NCBI RefSeq assembly: GCF_023630175.1
Contig: NZ_JALLIN010000004.1
Location: 62,001-126,000 of the forward strand
DNA: 64,000 nt
Origin: Streptomyces cellostaticus
GTDB lineage: Bacteria > Actinomycetota > Actinomycetes > Streptomycetales > Streptomycetaceae
Direction of reading: 5' to 3'
Part shown: in pieces, positions 46,442-56,393 of the stretch
How the letters are laid out: every line of letters starts with the position of its first letter
Position numbering within the stretch: position 1 is the first letter of the stretch
Program-made: the position numbers and the translations under genes
Notes under the pieces: model-generated
What the model was told of the DNA's origin: nothing
The model's database searches: none
What the model saw: the letters and a program-made list of their open reading frames with translations, nothing else

Positions 46442-47581
46442 TCAGGGGGTCTGTCCGAAGCCGCTCGTGTGGATGACGCGGCCGTGGCGGCGGTGTCCGT
46501 GGCGGTCCGGGTGACGGTGCAGGGCGACCAGGGCGGCGTCGTCGTTGAGGCGTCCGCGGGTGTGGGCCAGCAGATCGCGGTGGATGTGGTGGAGCAGCGA
46601 CTCCGGACCGCTCCTGTTCCACTGGGCGACCCGCGTCTCCAGGGGGTAGAAGCGGCCGTCGCGGTCGCGGGCCTCGATGACACCGTCCGTGTAGAGCAGC
46701 AGGGTGTCGCCCGGCTCGAAGGAAGCCGCGTCGATGGCGTAGGCCTCGGGTCCCGTTTCCATGGTCCCCAGTGGTGGTGCGGGGTGGAGGCTGGGGACCG
46801 TGAGGGCGCTGTGCGGGCTGAGCAGCAGCGGAGGGGGGTGCCCGCAACTGATCATCCGGATGATGTGGTCGTCGTCGGGGAGTTCCAGCAGCAGGGTGGT
46901 CGCGAACCGCTCGCCGGCCTCCGCGGTCGGCTCGAAGTCGGCCAGGTACCGGGTCACGCTGTGGTCCAGTGTGGTGGCCAGGTCGGGAAGGGTGGCGTGC
47001 CGGTGGGCGGCCTCGCGGAAGGCGCCGAGGAGGAGGGCGGCCTCACCGATGGCGGACAGCCCCTTGCCCCGGACGTCCCCGATCATGATGCGCACGCCGC
47101 CGGTGATGCGGGTGGCCGCGTACAGGTCGCCGCCGATCTTCGCCTCGTCCTCGGCGGCCAGGTACAGACAGGCGATCTGCAGCGGCCCCATGCGCTCCGG
47201 CAGCGGCCACAGCAGGCCGTGCTGCGCGGCCTCGGCGACCGACCGCACCTGGGCGAGCTGGCGCTGGCGGCGCTCGCGCACCAGGCAGAAGACCACGCTC
47301 AGGGCCGAGAGCACCGCGAGGGCGAGGATCTGGACCAGCACGTTGCGCGAGAAGAGCACGCCGAAGTGCCAGCCGATGTACGCCTGTGCCGTCACCGCCA
47401 GGGCGCCGACCACGCCGGTGAGCCAGGCGCCGGTGAACGAGGCGGTGATCGCGGGGGCGATCACCAGCAGCGGGCCGAGGTGGACGTCCTCGGGGACCAG
47501 CTGGTCGACGGCCGTGATCACCACGATGAGGACGATCGGAATCAGCAGCAGCGCGTGACTCGACCGCCGTGGCTGCCACAT
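46442..47581 (-). CDS. PP2C-type (SpoIIE domain) membrane phosphatase
   Basis: The product has about 379 residues. Three or four membrane segments (residues 10-110) are followed by a short linker and a SpoIIE/RsbU-type PP2C domain: EDEAKIGGDLYAA, MIGDVRGKG (metal-binding Asp), then LLYTDGVIEARD and NDDAALVAL. Such enzymes dephosphorylate anti-sigma-factor antagonists and respond to stress or membrane signals. ATG 47581 is used; a GTG at 47608 is also open. No kinase or antagonist gene is adjacent. Confidence 0.85.
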   Translation of the reverse strand: MWQPRRSSHALLLIPIVLIVVITAVDQLVPEDVHLGPLLVIAPAITASFTGAWLTGVVGALAVTAQAYIGWHFGVLFSRNVLVQILALAVLSALSVVFCLVRERRQRQLAQVRSVAEAAQHGLLWPLPERMGPLQIACLYLAAEDEAKIGGDLYAATRITGGVRIMIGDVRGKGLSAIGEAALLLGAFREAAHRHATLPDLATTLDHSVTRYLADFEPTAEAGERFATTLLLELPDDDHIIRMISCGHPPPLLLSPHSALTVPSLHPAPPLGTMETGPEAYAIDAASFEPGDTLLLYTDGVIEARDRDGRFYPLETRVAQWNRSGPESLLHHIHRDLLAHTRGRLNDDAALVALHRHPDRHGHRRHGRVIHTSGFGQTP

Positions 47582-48152
47582 ACCGGCTGAGCTGTCCTCA
47601 GCTTTCACATGTTCCACATTGCCACCGTCGAGGACGCCCGACGAGCAGACGCCACCTCGGTCGCCCGGCGGCGGGCCGCGTGGCTCAGGAGCCCCGCGGG
47701 GGATCCAGCCGTCCCGGGGCGCCCAGGAGGGCTCCACCGCGCTCCGTATCCTCTGGGCCGCCAGGGCGCAGGTCGGCAGGGCGCAGGTCGGCAGGGCGCG
47801 GGTCGGCAGGAGAACGGCCCGGAGTCCGTAGAGGATCGCCGTCTGCGGCTCGTAGCCCGACGCCCCGTCCAGCCCCAGGAGCAGCAAGGACTGCATTGCC
47901 GCAGGATGGGGGCGGTGCCACGGGCGGCGCGGCGCAACGGGACACTCCGTTCCGACGGGCCCAGCCCGGGCCGCCGTGCTCCCCCGCGCGGCGTCGGCCG
48001 CCGCGGGTGCCGAACCGCAGAGCGGCCGAGGCGTCCACCATGAGCCGCAGGCCCGGGGCCGCTCCCCTCACCTGTGAAGTTCTGCTGGTGAACGGTCGGG
48101 TTTCCTGGTCGGGTCTTGCCGGGCCGGGCGCGCTGCCGTAGCAAGGTGCTCC
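47582..48152. other. Divergent intergenic region with short tandem repeat
   Basis: About 570 bp lie between the phosphatase and YceI genes, which point away from each other, so both promoters should be here. Open frames exist on both strands but look like shadows. A 15-bp repeat is listed separately. Confidence 0.5.
47762..47806. repeat. Three tandem copies of a 15-bp unit
   Basis: CAGGGCGCAGGTCGG occurs twice exactly and a third time with one change (A to G). The 15-bp period would keep a frame, but no convincing gene spans it. Confidence 0.8.
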
Positions 48153-48806
48153 ATGAACCTTTTCGGCCGCAGTCCTTTCCAGCGGCGTCCGGAGGCGACC
48201 GCCTCCCCCGCCGCGCACACCGCATCGGCGTCCGGTGCCACCGCTGTCCTGCCCGATCCCGGTCTGGCATCCCTGACCGGGGAGTGGGCGATCGACCCCG
48301 CGCACAGCAGGATCGGGTTCTCCGTGCGGCACGCGATGGTGACCACGGTGCGCGGCGCCTTCACCGAGTACGAGAGCCGGCTCCACTTCGACGCCGCTGA
48401 CCCGGCCCGCTCCCGGGCCGACATCGTGATGTACACGGCGAGCGTGGACACCGGTGTGGAGCAGCGTGACGCCCATCTGGTGGGCCGCGAGTTCCTGGAC
48501 GCGGCGACGTACCCGCGGATGTCGTTCACGAGCACCGCCGTACGGCTCGCCGGCGAGGACGTCTACCGGATGGCCGGCGATCTGACCATCAAGAACATCA
48601 GCCGCCCCGTCGACCTGGAGCTCACCTACATCGGCCATGTGACGGACCCGTTCGGCTACGAGCGGGTCGGTTTCGACGGCACCACGACCATCAACCGGTG
48701 CGACTGGGGTCTGACCTATGACGCCAGGCTCGCCCAGGGCGGGGCCATGGTGAGCGAGAAGGTACGCCTCCAGTTCGACATCGCCGCCATCCGCACCGCC
48801 TCCTGA
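48153..48806 (+). CDS. YceI family protein
   Basis: This 217-residue lipocalin-like protein shows the YceI layout: GEWAIDPAHSRIGFSVRHAMVTTVRGAF at 43-70, then DAHLVGREFLDAATYPRMSF, and GLTYDARLAQGGAMVSEKV near the end. YceI proteins bind polyprenyl (isoprenoid) chains. There is no clear signal peptide; the first 40 residues are a low-complexity Ala/Ser/Thr region. It is divergent from the phosphatase and convergent with cdsA. Confidence 0.9.
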   Translation: MNLFGRSPFQRRPEATASPAAHTASASGATAVLPDPGLASLTGEWAIDPAHSRIGFSVRHAMVTTVRGAFTEYESRLHFDAADPARSRADIVMYTASVDTGVEQRDAHLVGREFLDAATYPRMSFTSTAVRLAGEDVYRMAGDLTIKNISRPVDLELTYIGHVTDPFGYERVGFDGTTTINRCDWGLTYDARLAQGGAMVSEKVRLQFDIAAIRTAS

Positions 48807-48834
48807 GCCCGCCGCCGTATGCGCTCCGGGCGGC

Positions 48835-49938
48835 TCAGGCCGAACCGACGAACAGCACCAGGAGGAGCCAGACCACCGGCGCCGTCGGCAGCAGCGAGTC
48901 CAGGCGGTCCATGATGCCGCCGTGACCGGGGAGCAGGGTGCCCATGTCCTTGATGCCCAGGTCACGCTTGATCATGGATTCGCCGAGGTCCCCGAGGGTG
49001 GCGCTGGCGGCGACGGCGAAGCCGAGGACGAGGCCCTGCCACCAGCGGCCGTCGTCGATCAGGAACTGCATGCACAGCGCGCCCGCGACCATGGCGAACA
49101 GCACCGCGCCGAGCAGGCCCTCACGGGTCTTGCCGGGGCTGATCCGCGGGGCGAGCTTGGTCCTGCCGAAGCGCCAGCCGACGGCGTAGGCGCCGGTGTC
49201 GCTGACGACCGTCAGGAGCAGGAAGGTCAGCACCCGCCAGGGGCCGTCGTCGGCGGTGAGCATCATCGCGACGAACGTGGCCAGGAACGGCACGTAGAAC
49301 GCGGCGAAGACACCGGCGGTGACGTCCCTGAGGTAGCCCTCCGGCGGTTCCGTCATGCGCCAGACCAGGACCGCGAGCGCGGTCAGCGCCATCGCGACCC
49401 ACGCGCCCTGGGCACCGCGGACGTACCCGGCGACCACCATCGCCGCCCCGCCCACCGCGAGCGGCACCAGCGGGGCCGCGATGTCCTTGCGCTCCCGCAG
49501 CCTGCTGGTCAGTTCCCACAGCCCGACGACCACCGCGACCGCGACGACACCCACGAAGACGGCCTTGACGACGAACAGGGACGCGATGATCACCACACCG
49601 AGCCCGACACCGACGCCTATGGCGGCGCTCAGGTCGCGGCCCGCGCTCTTCTTCTGCGGCGCGGGCGCCGGCTGCGGGGCGTCGGGCATGGGCTCCGGAT
49701 TCTGCGTCTCGTTGCGGAACAAGGGGCCGCTCAGACGAGCGGCCCCCCGATCGTCGTCCTGGTCTCCGCCATGCGCGGGTACGTCGGGCACGATGGGCAT
49801 GGGGCGAGTCTGCTGCGCCTCAGGCGCATCGTACGCGGGACCCGCCGGGGCAGCCCCCTGGACAGGCCCACCCTCGGTGGGCCCCCAGTAGCCGGTCTGC
49901 CCCGCCGTTGGCGGCGCCCCCCAGGAAGAGTGGCTCAT
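48835..49938 (-). CDS. cdsA: Phosphatidate cytidylyltransferase
   Basis: The 367-residue membrane enzyme makes CDP-diacylglycerol from CTP and phosphatidate, the branch point of phospholipid synthesis. An N-terminal Pro/Gly-rich cytoplasmic tail of about 100 residues precedes seven or eight membrane segments. The signature appears as SDTGAYAVGWRFGRTKLAPRISPGKTREGLLG, and DLGESMIKRDLGIKDMGTLLPGHGGIMDRLDS closes it. Start and frr stop overlap by one base (TGATG). Confidence 0.96.
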   Translation of the reverse strand: MSHSSWGAPPTAGQTGYWGPTEGGPVQGAAPAGPAYDAPEAQQTRPMPIVPDVPAHGGDQDDDRGAARLSGPLFRNETQNPEPMPDAPQPAPAPQKKSAGRDLSAAIGVGVGLGVVIIASLFVVKAVFVGVVAVAVVVGLWELTSRLRERKDIAAPLVPLAVGGAAMVVAGYVRGAQGAWVAMALTALAVLVWRMTEPPEGYLRDVTAGVFAAFYVPFLATFVAMMLTADDGPWRVLTFLLLTVVSDTGAYAVGWRFGRTKLAPRISPGKTREGLLGAVLFAMVAGALCMQFLIDDGRWWQGLVLGFAVAASATLGDLGESMIKRDLGIKDMGTLLPGHGGIMDRLDSLLPTAPVVWLLLVLFVGSA

Positions 49939-50495
49939 CAGACTTCGAGCAGCTCCGCTTCCTTGTGCTTCAGCAGCTCGTCCACCTGGGCGACGTACTT
50001 CGCGGTGGTGTCGTCGAGCTCCTTCTCCGCACGGCGGCCCTCGTCCTCACCGACCTCGCCGTCCTTGATCAGCTTGTCGATGGCGTCCTTGGCCTTGCGC
50101 CGCACCGAGCGGATCGACACCCGGGCGTCCTCCGCCTTGCCCTTGGCGACCTTGATGTAGTCGCGGCGGCGCTCCTCGGTGAGCTCGGGGAACACCACGC
50201 GGATGATGTTGCCGTCGTTGCTCGGGTTGACGCCCAGGTCGGAGTCCCGGATCGCCTGCTCGATGTTGCGCAGCGCGCTCTTGTCGAACGGGGTCACGAC
50301 CGCCATGCGCGGCTCCGGCACGGAGAACGAAGCCAGCTGGTTGATCGGCGTCGGCGCGCCGTAGTAGTCGGCCACGATCTTGTTGAACATCGCCGGGTGC
50401 GCACGGCCGGTGCGGATCGCGGCGAAGTCCTCCTTGGCGACCACGACGGCCTTCTCCATCTTCTCCTCGGCCTCGAGGAGGGTCTCTTCGATCAC
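49938..50495 (-). CDS. frr: Ribosome recycling factor
   Basis: The 185-residue protein has exactly the usual length. It splits post-termination ribosomes with [15 protein letters not shown] ([11 protein letters not shown]) and PLTEERRR-like ([13 protein letters not shown]) family segments are present. GTG 50495 follows AGGAG by 6 bp. It sits between pyrH and cdsA, the order known from many bacteria. Confidence 0.97.
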   Translation of the reverse strand: MIEETLLEAEEKMEKAVVVAKEDFAAIRTGRAHPAMFNKIVADYYGAPTPINQLASFSVPEPRMAVVTPFDKSALRNIEQAIRDSDLGVNPSNDGNIIRVVFPELTEERRRDYIKVAKGKAEDARVSIRSVRRKAKDAIDKLIKDGEVGEDEGRRAEKELDDTTAKYVAQVDELLKHKEAELLEV

Positions 50496-50654
50496 CACTT
50501 GCTCCTGCGTGTCTTGAGTGAGGCCCGGCTGCTGTTCCTCTGTCGGGCGGCGGCCGGCTGCGTCGCGTCTTCTTCCTGCACGGTTCCCGACCGGCAGGAC
50601 ATTGTCCATCCCCCGGCCAGGGCGCGTCCCGTCCGTCCCCCGGACAGGTGTCGT

Positions 50655-50672
50655 ACCCCGGGCTCCCGGGGT
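50655..50672 (-). terminator. Hairpin just after pyrH
   Basis: ACCCCGGG (50655-50662) pairs perfectly with CCCGGGGT (50665-50672) around 2 nt, starting 7 bp past the pyrH stop. It may end pyrH transcripts partly, because frr follows 160 bp later. Confidence 0.55.
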
Positions 50673-50679
50673 GTGCCGG

Positions 50680-51438
50680 TCAGTCCCGGCTGCCCTGGTC
50701 ACCCACCAGCGTGCCGATCTTCTCACCCTTGACGGCCCGGGCGATATTGCCTTCGGCGAGCAGCTCGAACACGAGGATCGGCAGGCTGTTGTCGCGGCAC
50801 AGGGTGATGGCGGTGGCGTCGGCGACCTTGAGGTCCCGGGTGATGACCTCGCCGTAGCCGAGGGCGTCGAACTTGACGGCGTCGGGGTTGGTCTTGGGGT
50901 CGGAGTCGTAGACACCGTCCACGCCGTTCTTGCCCATGAGCAGGGCCTCGGCGTCGATCTCCAGGGCGCGCTGGGCGGCGGTGGTGTCGGTGGAGAAGTA
51001 CGGCATGCCCATTCCGGCGCCGAAGATGACCACGCGGCCCTTCTCCAGGTGGCGCACGGCGCGCAGCGGGATGTACGGCTCGGCGACCTGCCCCATGGTG
51101 ATGGCGGTCTGCACCCGGCTGTCGATGCCCTCCTTCTCCAGGAAGTCCTGGAGGGCGAGGCAGTTCATCACGGTGCCGAGCATGCCCATGTAGTCGGAGC
51201 GGGCGCGGTCCATGCCGCGCTGCTGGAGTTCGGCGCCGCGGAAGAAGTTGCCGCCGCCGATGACGACCGCGACCTGCGCGCCGTCCCGGACGACGGCCGC
51301 GATCTCACGGGCGATCTTGTGCACCACGTCCGGGTCCACGCCCAGGCCCCCGCCACCGGAGAAGGCCTCTCCGGACAGCTTCAGCAGAAACCGGCCGCGC
51401 ACTTTGCCGTCGTCGCTCTTCTGGGCCTTGGTGGTCAT
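50680..51438 (-). CDS. pyrH: UMP kinase
   Basis: The 252-residue hexameric enzyme phosphorylates UMP to UDP with ATP in pyrimidine synthesis. The amino-acid-kinase fold shows [44 protein letters not shown] [13 protein letters not shown] and [14 protein letters not shown] 51438 is chosen by family alignment; the longer frame has no similarity. It is downstream of tsf across a 190-bp gap with a hairpin. Confidence 0.97.
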   Translation of the reverse strand: MTTKAQKSDDGKVRGRFLLKLSGEAFSGGGGLGVDPDVVHKIAREIAAVVRDGAQVAVVIGGGNFFRGAELQQRGMDRARSDYMGMLGTVMNCLALQDFLEKEGIDSRVQTAITMGQVAEPYIPLRAVRHLEKGRVVIFGAGMGMPYFSTDTTAAQRALEIDAEALLMGKNGVDGVYDSDPKTNPDAVKFDALGYGEVITRDLKVADATAITLCRDNSLPILVFELLAEGNIARAVKGEKIGTLVGDQGSRD

Positions 51439-51476
51439 GGAGATCCCGCCTCTTTCACGTGTTGCACATACGAAGA

Positions 51477-51526
51477 AGGCCATTGCCGGTGGGGTCGCTT
51501 TTCGCTCCCTTGCGCGGCAATGGCCT
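51477..51526 (-). terminator. 12-bp hairpin between tsf and pyrH
   Basis: AGGCCATTGCCG (51477-51488) and CGGCAATGGCCT (51515-51526) form a perfect stem with a 26-nt loop. It lies about 40 bp before the pyrH start and 100 bp after tsf, so it could terminate the rpsB-tsf unit or regulate entry into pyrH. Confidence 0.55.
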
Positions 51527-51629
51527 CCTCGTCAGATCTGCTGCCGTCCGCCACATGCCCGGGTGTGGCGGTGTGCGCGGACGACTGCTGTCGACCCTAT
51601 CCGGGTCGCGCGTCGATCGCGGTACGGAC

Positions 51630-52466
51630 TCAGATGCCGACCTTGATGCGCGTGAAGCGCTTCAGGGTGACACCGGCCTCGTCCAGCACCTTCTGGACCG
51701 ACTTCTTGTTGTCCAGCGCGTACGGCTGGCCGAGCAGCGTGGCGTCCTTGAAGAAGCCGTTGACGCGACCCTCGACGATCTTGGTGATCGCGGCCTCGGG
51801 CTTGCCCTCGGCGCGGGTGGTCTCCTCGGCGATGCGACGCTCGGACTCGACGACCTCGGCCGGCACGTCCTCCTTGGCGAGGTACTTCGGCGCGAAGGCG
51901 GCGATGTGCTGGGCGAGGCCCTTGGCGACCTCGGCGTTCGGCTTGTCCAGCTCGACCAGGACACCGATCTGCGGCGGCAGGTCGGGCATGGTGCGGTGCA
52001 TGTAGGCGGTGACGTAGCCGTCGGAGAACCGCGCGAAACGGTCCAGGACGATCTTCTCGCCGAGGTTGGCGTTGGCCTCGTCCACGAACGCCTGGACGGT
52101 CTTGCCGGCCTCGATCTCGGAGGCGAGCAGCGCCTCGATGTCGGCCGGGGAGGTCTTCGCGACGTGCTCGGCGATGGTCCGGGCCACGGCCTGGAACTTG
52201 TCGCCCTTGGCCACGAAGTCCGTCTCGCACTTCAGCTCGACGATGACGCCGGAGGAGTTGTCGTCGGCGATGATGGAGACCACGGCGCCGTTCTCGGCGG
52301 AGCGGCCCTCGCGCTTGGCGACGCCCTTCTGGCCCTTGATGCGCAGCGCCTCGACGGCCTTGTCGACGTTGCCGTCGGCCTCGTCCAGCGCCTTCTTGCA
52401 GTCCATCATGCCGGCGCCGGTCAGCTCACGGAGCTTCTTGACGTCGGCGGCGGTGTAGTTCGCCAT
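51630..52466 (-). CDS. tsf: Elongation factor Ts
   Basis: The 278-residue protein is the nucleotide exchange factor of EF-Tu. The N-terminal UBA-like domain MANYTAADVKKLRELTGAGMMDCKKAL and the core ELNCETDFVA-like ELKCETDFVAKGDKF segment are present; dimerisation-type sequence follows. The ATG at 52466 matches the family. It is paired with rpsB, separated by 173 bp containing a strong hairpin. Confidence 0.97.
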   Translation of the reverse strand: MANYTAADVKKLRELTGAGMMDCKKALDEADGNVDKAVEALRIKGQKGVAKREGRSAENGAVVSIIADDNSSGVIVELKCETDFVAKGDKFQAVARTIAEHVAKTSPADIEALLASEIEAGKTVQAFVDEANANLGEKIVLDRFARFSDGYVTAYMHRTMPDLPPQIGVLVELDKPNAEVAKGLAQHIAAFAPKYLAKEDVPAEVVESERRIAEETTRAEGKPEAAITKIVEGRVNGFFKDATLLGQPYALDNKKSVQKVLDEAGVTLKRFTRIKVGI

Positions 52467-52570
52467 GAGTCTGTGAGTCTTTCTCGAAGTCTTCGGAGAT
52501 CGGAGACGGGCACGGTCCGTGTTCCCATTCCAGCCATGGATCACGGACGGCGTGCCGACCTACGGGTGAA

Positions 52571-52627
52571 CAGTGGGGGCGGACTCACCCGCGCCGCGGC
52601 GCGATGGATTCCGCTCCGCCCCCACTG
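52571..52627 (-). terminator. 13-bp hairpin between rpsB and tsf
   Basis: CAGTGGGGGCGGA (52571-52583) and TCCGCCCCCACTG (52615-52627) pair perfectly, enclosing a 31-nt loop that contains a second GC-rich dyad. It begins 12 bp after the rpsB stop. It probably lowers readthrough into tsf (attenuation) or protects the rpsB 3' end. Confidence 0.75.
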
Positions 52628-52639
52628 CCGACGCTGACG

Positions 52640-53584
52640 TCAGGCCTGCTCGGCCTCGGCGGCCGGAGCGGCCTCGGCGGGCTTCTCGGCCTCCGCGGCC
52701 GGAGCGGCCTCAGCCGGCTTCTCGGCCTCAGCCGGCTTCTCGGCCTCAGCCGGCTTCTCGGCCTCGGCGGGCTTCTCGGCCTCGGCGGCCGGAGCGGCCT
52801 CGTCGGCCTTCTTCTCGCCCTCGAGCAGGTCGCGCTCCCACTCGGCGAGCGGCTCGCCCGCGGCCTTCTCGCCCTTGTCACCGGTGGCGACGCGAGAGCG
52901 GGAGATGAGGCCCTCGGCGACGGCGTCGGCGATCACGCGGGTGAGCAGGGTGACGGAGCGGATCGCGTCGTCGTTGCCCGGGATCTTGTAGTCGACCTCG
53001 TCGGGGTCGCAGTTGGTGTCGAGGATCGCGACGACCGGAATGTTCAGCTTCCGGGCCTCACCAACGGCGATGTGCTCCTTCTTGGTGTCCACGATCCAGA
53101 CGGCGCTGGGCACCTTCTGCATCTCGCGGATACCACCGAGGGTCTTCTCCAGCTTGGCCTTCTCGCGGGAGAGGACCAGCAGCTCCTTCTTGGTGAGGCC
53201 GGAGGCGGCCACGTCCTCGAAGTCGATCTGCTCGAGCTCCTTGAGGCGCTGCAGACGCTTGTAGACGGTCGAGAAGTTGGTGAGCATGCCGCCCAGCCAG
53301 CGCTGGTTGACGTAGGGCATGCCGACGCGGGTGGCCTGCTCGGCGATGGCCTCCTGCGCCTGCTTCTTCGTGCCGACGAACATGACCGTGCCGCCGTGGG
53401 CCACGGTCTCCTTGACGAACTCGTAGGCGCGGTCGATGTACGACAGCGACTGGAGCAGGTCGATGATGTAGATGCCGTTGCGCTCGGTGAAGATGAAGCG
53501 CTTCATCTTCGGGTTCCAGCGACGGGTCTGGTGACCGAAGTGGACGCCGCTCTCCAGCAGCTCCCGCATCGTGACGACGGCCAT
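52640..53584 (-). CDS. rpsB: 30S ribosomal protein S2
   Basis: The 314-residue protein has the S2 core: [37 protein letters not shown] and [11 protein letters not shown]. It carries a long C-terminal tail of about 50 residues made of the repeat EKPAEA and AAPAAEA, acidic and low complexity, as in other actinobacteria. The DNA under the tail is an 18-bp tandem repeat. It is the first gene of the rpsB-tsf unit. Upstream lies a divergent M23 peptidase. Confidence 0.97.
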   Translation of the reverse strand: MAVVTMRELLESGVHFGHQTRRWNPKMKRFIFTERNGIYIIDLLQSLSYIDRAYEFVKETVAHGGTVMFVGTKKQAQEAIAEQATRVGMPYVNQRWLGGMLTNFSTVYKRLQRLKELEQIDFEDVAASGLTKKELLVLSREKAKLEKTLGGIREMQKVPSAVWIVDTKKEHIAVGEARKLNIPVVAILDTNCDPDEVDYKIPGNDDAIRSVTLLTRVIADAVAEGLISRSRVATGDKGEKAAGEPLAEWERDLLEGEKKADEAAPAAEAEKPAEAEKPAEAEKPAEAEKPAEAAPAAEAEKPAEAAPAAEAEQA

Positions 53585-53872
53585 GGCCGTATCTCCTTGA
53601 ATTTCTCGGTTGTGCCGCGACGGCCGGCCGGCCGTCGCGCCTGACGCCCGCGCTGCGCCGGTGCCGCGAGGGACCGAGGGGCGCTGATACGGATCGTCCG
53701 ACGGACACCGTCCGACGAGACCCGTACCCGGGCGTGCGAAGTCGACCCGGTGACCCGGATCGCCAGAAGAAGTGTACGGGACCGCCGGGGCACCGGGTGA
53801 CGCCGCTGTCCACAAGCGGGGCGCCGTCCACAGTTCCCGGCCATGATCACGCGGGTGCGGGAGGGTTCCGGC

Positions 53873-54772
53873 ATGCGACGAGTGATGCGGTGTGCGGGTG
53901 CGTGGGCGGGCCTGGTGCTCGGTCTCGCGGCACTCGTGCCCACCCCCCTGGCCTCAGCGGACACCCCGGCCCCCGTGCCCGCACCGCCCTCCCGGGCACC
54001 GGTTCCGGCCATCGCCCGCACCTGGCCGGTCGGGGTCCGGCCGGTGGTGGTACGGGGCTGGGAGCCACCGGCGACGGTGTACGGCCCCGGGCACCGGGGG
54101 GTGGACCTGGGCGCGCCCGCCGGTGCGCCGGTACGGGCGGTGGCACCCGGCCGGGTGTCCTTCGCGGGGCGGGTGGCGGGCCGCGGCGTGGTGTCGGTGG
54201 AACTGGCGGGGACGGACCTGCGCACGACGTACGAGCCGGTGACCGCGTCGGTGCGGAAGGGGGACGAGGTGAACGCGGGTGACGTGGTCGGCACGGTGGA
54301 GGCCGCACCCGCGCACTGCTCCACCACCTGCGTGCACTGGGGCCTGCTGGACGGCGAGACCTACCTGAACCCCCTGGCCCTGCTGCCGCCGTGGCTGCTG
54401 CGCGGGGGTCCCTCCCGGCTGCTCCCGGTGCTGGAGGTGCCCGCTCGGCACGACGGGACGGCGAGGCTCCCCGTGAGCCCGGCGAGCCGCCTCGCCCACC
54501 GGCGGCACGGCACCCCGGCGGGAGCACGGCACCCCTGGAGCAGGGGAGCACGGAGCGGCCCGGGCCCCGCGCGGGCCGCTCAGTCCAGGACCCCCCGCAG
54601 AGCCATCCGCACCGCGGCGTCCGTGATCCGCGCCGGCTCCTCCGCCGCACCCAGCTCGATCCGCCGCACGGCCGCGTCCACGACCCCCTGCAACAGCATC
54701 GCCGCCAGCCGGGGCTGCTCGTGCCCCAGCTCCGCGAGCGCCTCGACGACCATCGCGACCAGCCCCCCGTGA
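53873..54772 (+). CDS. M23-family peptidase, secreted; C-terminus doubtful
   Basis: The frame encodes 299 residues with a signal peptide (residues 1 to about 29, LASA cleavage) and an M23/LytM domain: HRGVD (H74, D78), GRVSFAGRV, and CVHWGLLDG where the usual HxH reads CVH. These enzymes trim peptidoglycan cross-links. After [10 protein letters not shown] the reading continues for about 90 Arg/Ser/Ala-rich residues through a terminator hairpin and 190 bp of the convergent TetR gene, so the natural stop was probably lost by a frameshift or is missing. ATG 53873 follows GGAGGG. Confidence 0.8.
   Translation: MRRVMRCAGAWAGLVLGLAALVPTPLASADTPAPVPAPPSRAPVPAIARTWPVGVRPVVVRGWEPPATVYGPGHRGVDLGAPAGAPVRAVAPGRVSFAGRVAGRGVVSVELAGTDLRTTYEPVTASVRKGDEVNAGDVVGTVEAAPAHCSTTCVHWGLLDGETYLNPLALLPPWLLRGGPSRLLPVLEVPARHDGTARLPVSPASRLAHRRHGTPAGARHPWSRGARSGPGPARAAQSRTPRRAIRTAASVIRAGSSAAPSSIRRTAASTTPCNSIAASRGCSCPSSASASTTIATSPP
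54553..54581. terminator. Hairpin between M23 and TetR genes
   Basis: GAGCGGCCCG (54553-54562) and CGGGCCGCTC (54572-54581) form a perfect 10-bp stem with a 9-nt loop. It overlaps the TetR stop codon and probably serves both convergent genes, although the M23 reading frame passes straight through it. Confidence 0.7.
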
Positions 54773-55161
54773 GCCGCGCGGATCTTCTCGCGCGCCCCCG
54801 CGTCCAGCTCACTCGCCGAGATCGCCACGACGGCCCGGTGCCGCCGGTCCCCGACCAGCGCGAGCTGCCGGCGCACGTACGCCTCGACCTTGCCCTCGGG
54901 CGTCGCCGCGCGCTCCATCGCCGCCTCGACCTCGGCCGCCCATACGGGGAAGTCGACCTCGCACAGCTCCTCGACCACGGCGGCCCGCGAGCGGAAGTAC
55001 TCGTACACGGACGACCGCGCCAGGCCGGTCCGTTCGGCCAGCGCGGGAAAGGTCAGCGCGTCGGTCCCGCCGTCGGACAGCAGGGACCGGGCCGCGTCCA
55101 GCAGGGCGGCTCGCTGCATCGACCGGTGCTCGGCCACGGAGGCCGCTCGAATCCTTGGCAC
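54580..55161 (-). CDS. TetR-family transcriptional regulator
   Basis: The 193-residue protein has a TetR helix-turn-helix (LTFPALAERTGLARSSVYEYFRSRAAVVEEL, residues about 35-68) and a divergent ligand-binding half (FPVWAAEVEAAMERA). GTG 55161 is chosen, but GTG 55170 is equally open; the ribosome site is weak in both cases. The gene is just downstream of whiG on the same strand. Its target genes are unknown. Confidence 0.83.
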   Translation of the reverse strand: MPRIRAASVAEHRSMQRAALLDAARSLLSDGGTDALTFPALAERTGLARSSVYEYFRSRAAVVEELCEVDFPVWAAEVEAAMERAATPEGKVEAYVRRQLALVGDRRHRAVVAISASELDAGAREKIRAAHGGLVAMVVEALAELGHEQPRLAAMLLQGVVDAAVRRIELGAAEEPARITDAAVRMALRGVLD

Positions 55162-55202
55162 GTCGACCACTTTACGGACGCACGCCGGCGAACGGGAGCG
55201 AC

Positions 55203-56045
55203 TCAGCGTCCGAAGCTCGCCAGCTTCGCCCTCAGCTGGAGCACCGACTTCGTGTGGATCTGGCTGACCCGGCTCTCGGTGACCCCTAGCACATTGCCGA
55301 TCTCGGCGAGGGTGAGCCCCTCGTAGTAGTAGAGCGTGACGACGGTCTTCTCCCGCTCCGGCAAGGTGTTGATCGCACGGGCGAGGAAGCGCCGCAGCTC
55401 CCGGTCCTCGGCGACCTCCACCGGGTTGTCGGCGGCGGTGTCCTCCAGCGTGTCCATGAGGCTGAGCCGGTCTCCGCCGTCGCCACCCACGTGCAGCAGT
55501 TCCTCCAGGGCGACCACGTTGGCGAGCGACAACTGACTGAACACGGCATGCAGGTCGTCCACCTCCATGTCCAGCTCGGCGGCGACCTCCGCCTCCGTCG
55601 GGGTCCGCCGCAGCCGCGCCTCCAGGGTGGCGTAGGCCCGTTCGACGTTGCGCGCCTTCTGCCGGACGGACCGGGGGATCCAGTCCAGCGCCCGCAACTC
55701 GTCGATCATGGCGCCCCGGATCCGGGTGATCGCGTACGTCTCGAACTTGATCTCCCGGTCGAGGTCGAACTTCTCGATCGCGTCGATCAGTCCGAACACG
55801 CCCGAGGACACGAAGTCGGCCTGCTCCACGTTGGGCGGGAGCCCGACGCTGACCCGGCCCGCGACGTACTTGACCAGCGGCGAATAGTGCAGGATCAGTT
55901 GCTCCCGCAGCCGGTCGTCCCCCGTCGCCTTGTACGACCGCCACAGTTCGTCGAGCGTCGAGGGAGCGGGCGGCCGCACGCTGCCACCGTCGCGGGCGGC
56001 CGGTGGGACCGCCGCCCGGTCGGAGCCGGAGGTGTGCTGGGGCAT
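55203..56045 (-). CDS. whiG: RNA polymerase sigma factor WhiG
   Basis: The 280-residue sigma factor of the FliA/sigma-D group starts the aerial-hypha sporulation programme in Streptomyces. Region 2 ([18 protein letters not shown] ... [11 protein letters not shown] ... [19 protein letters not shown]) and region 4 ([29 protein letters not shown]) are complete. ATG 56045 matches the usual length. It has its own 340-bp promoter region and in Streptomyces is normally followed by other developmental and cell wall genes. Confidence 0.95.
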   Translation of the reverse strand: MPQHTSGSDRAAVPPAARDGGSVRPPAPSTLDELWRSYKATGDDRLREQLILHYSPLVKYVAGRVSVGLPPNVEQADFVSSGVFGLIDAIEKFDLDREIKFETYAITRIRGAMIDELRALDWIPRSVRQKARNVERAYATLEARLRRTPTEAEVAAELDMEVDDLHAVFSQLSLANVVALEELLHVGGDGGDRLSLMDTLEDTAADNPVEVAEDRELRRFLARAINTLPEREKTVVTLYYYEGLTLAEIGNVLGVTESRVSQIHTKSVLQLRAKLASFGR

Positions 56046-56393
56046 TCGTCGCCTTGTGCCGTTCTGCCGAGAAGTGCCGTGATCTGCCGTGAAGTGCTGT
56101 GGGGTGGGACGGGGTGCGGATGTGATGCGCGGTGACCCGTCACGAGTGGCGCGGGGCACCCGGGCGAGCTGTCGGTCCTGTGTCGGGTCGGCGCGGGCTG
56201 CGCCGGACTTCGTGAGCGTAGCGTGACTGCGGAGTCGCGGTGTGCGAACAACGAGGCACCACCCCTGCGCGGAGCTCCTCCACCGGCCGCACCGGCAGCA
56301 TCGGAGGCTCGCTCTGCGTGACCACTCGGATGCGCCAACTCCGTGGAATCCCAAGGGCTTAGGGCGTTCCCCCGGACGGCCGAACACGCAGGG
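56046..56393. other. whiG upstream region
   Basis: No gene was seen between whiG and dprA. The stretch should hold the whiG promoter. Several short direct repeats of GTGCCG/GAAGTGC type occur at 56055-56100, without a clear dyad. Confidence 0.5.

Noticed and set aside
47609..48043. 144-codon plus-strand frame between the phosphatase and YceI genes
   Set aside because: It spans the 15-bp repeat and resembles no known protein; the opposite strand is equally open.
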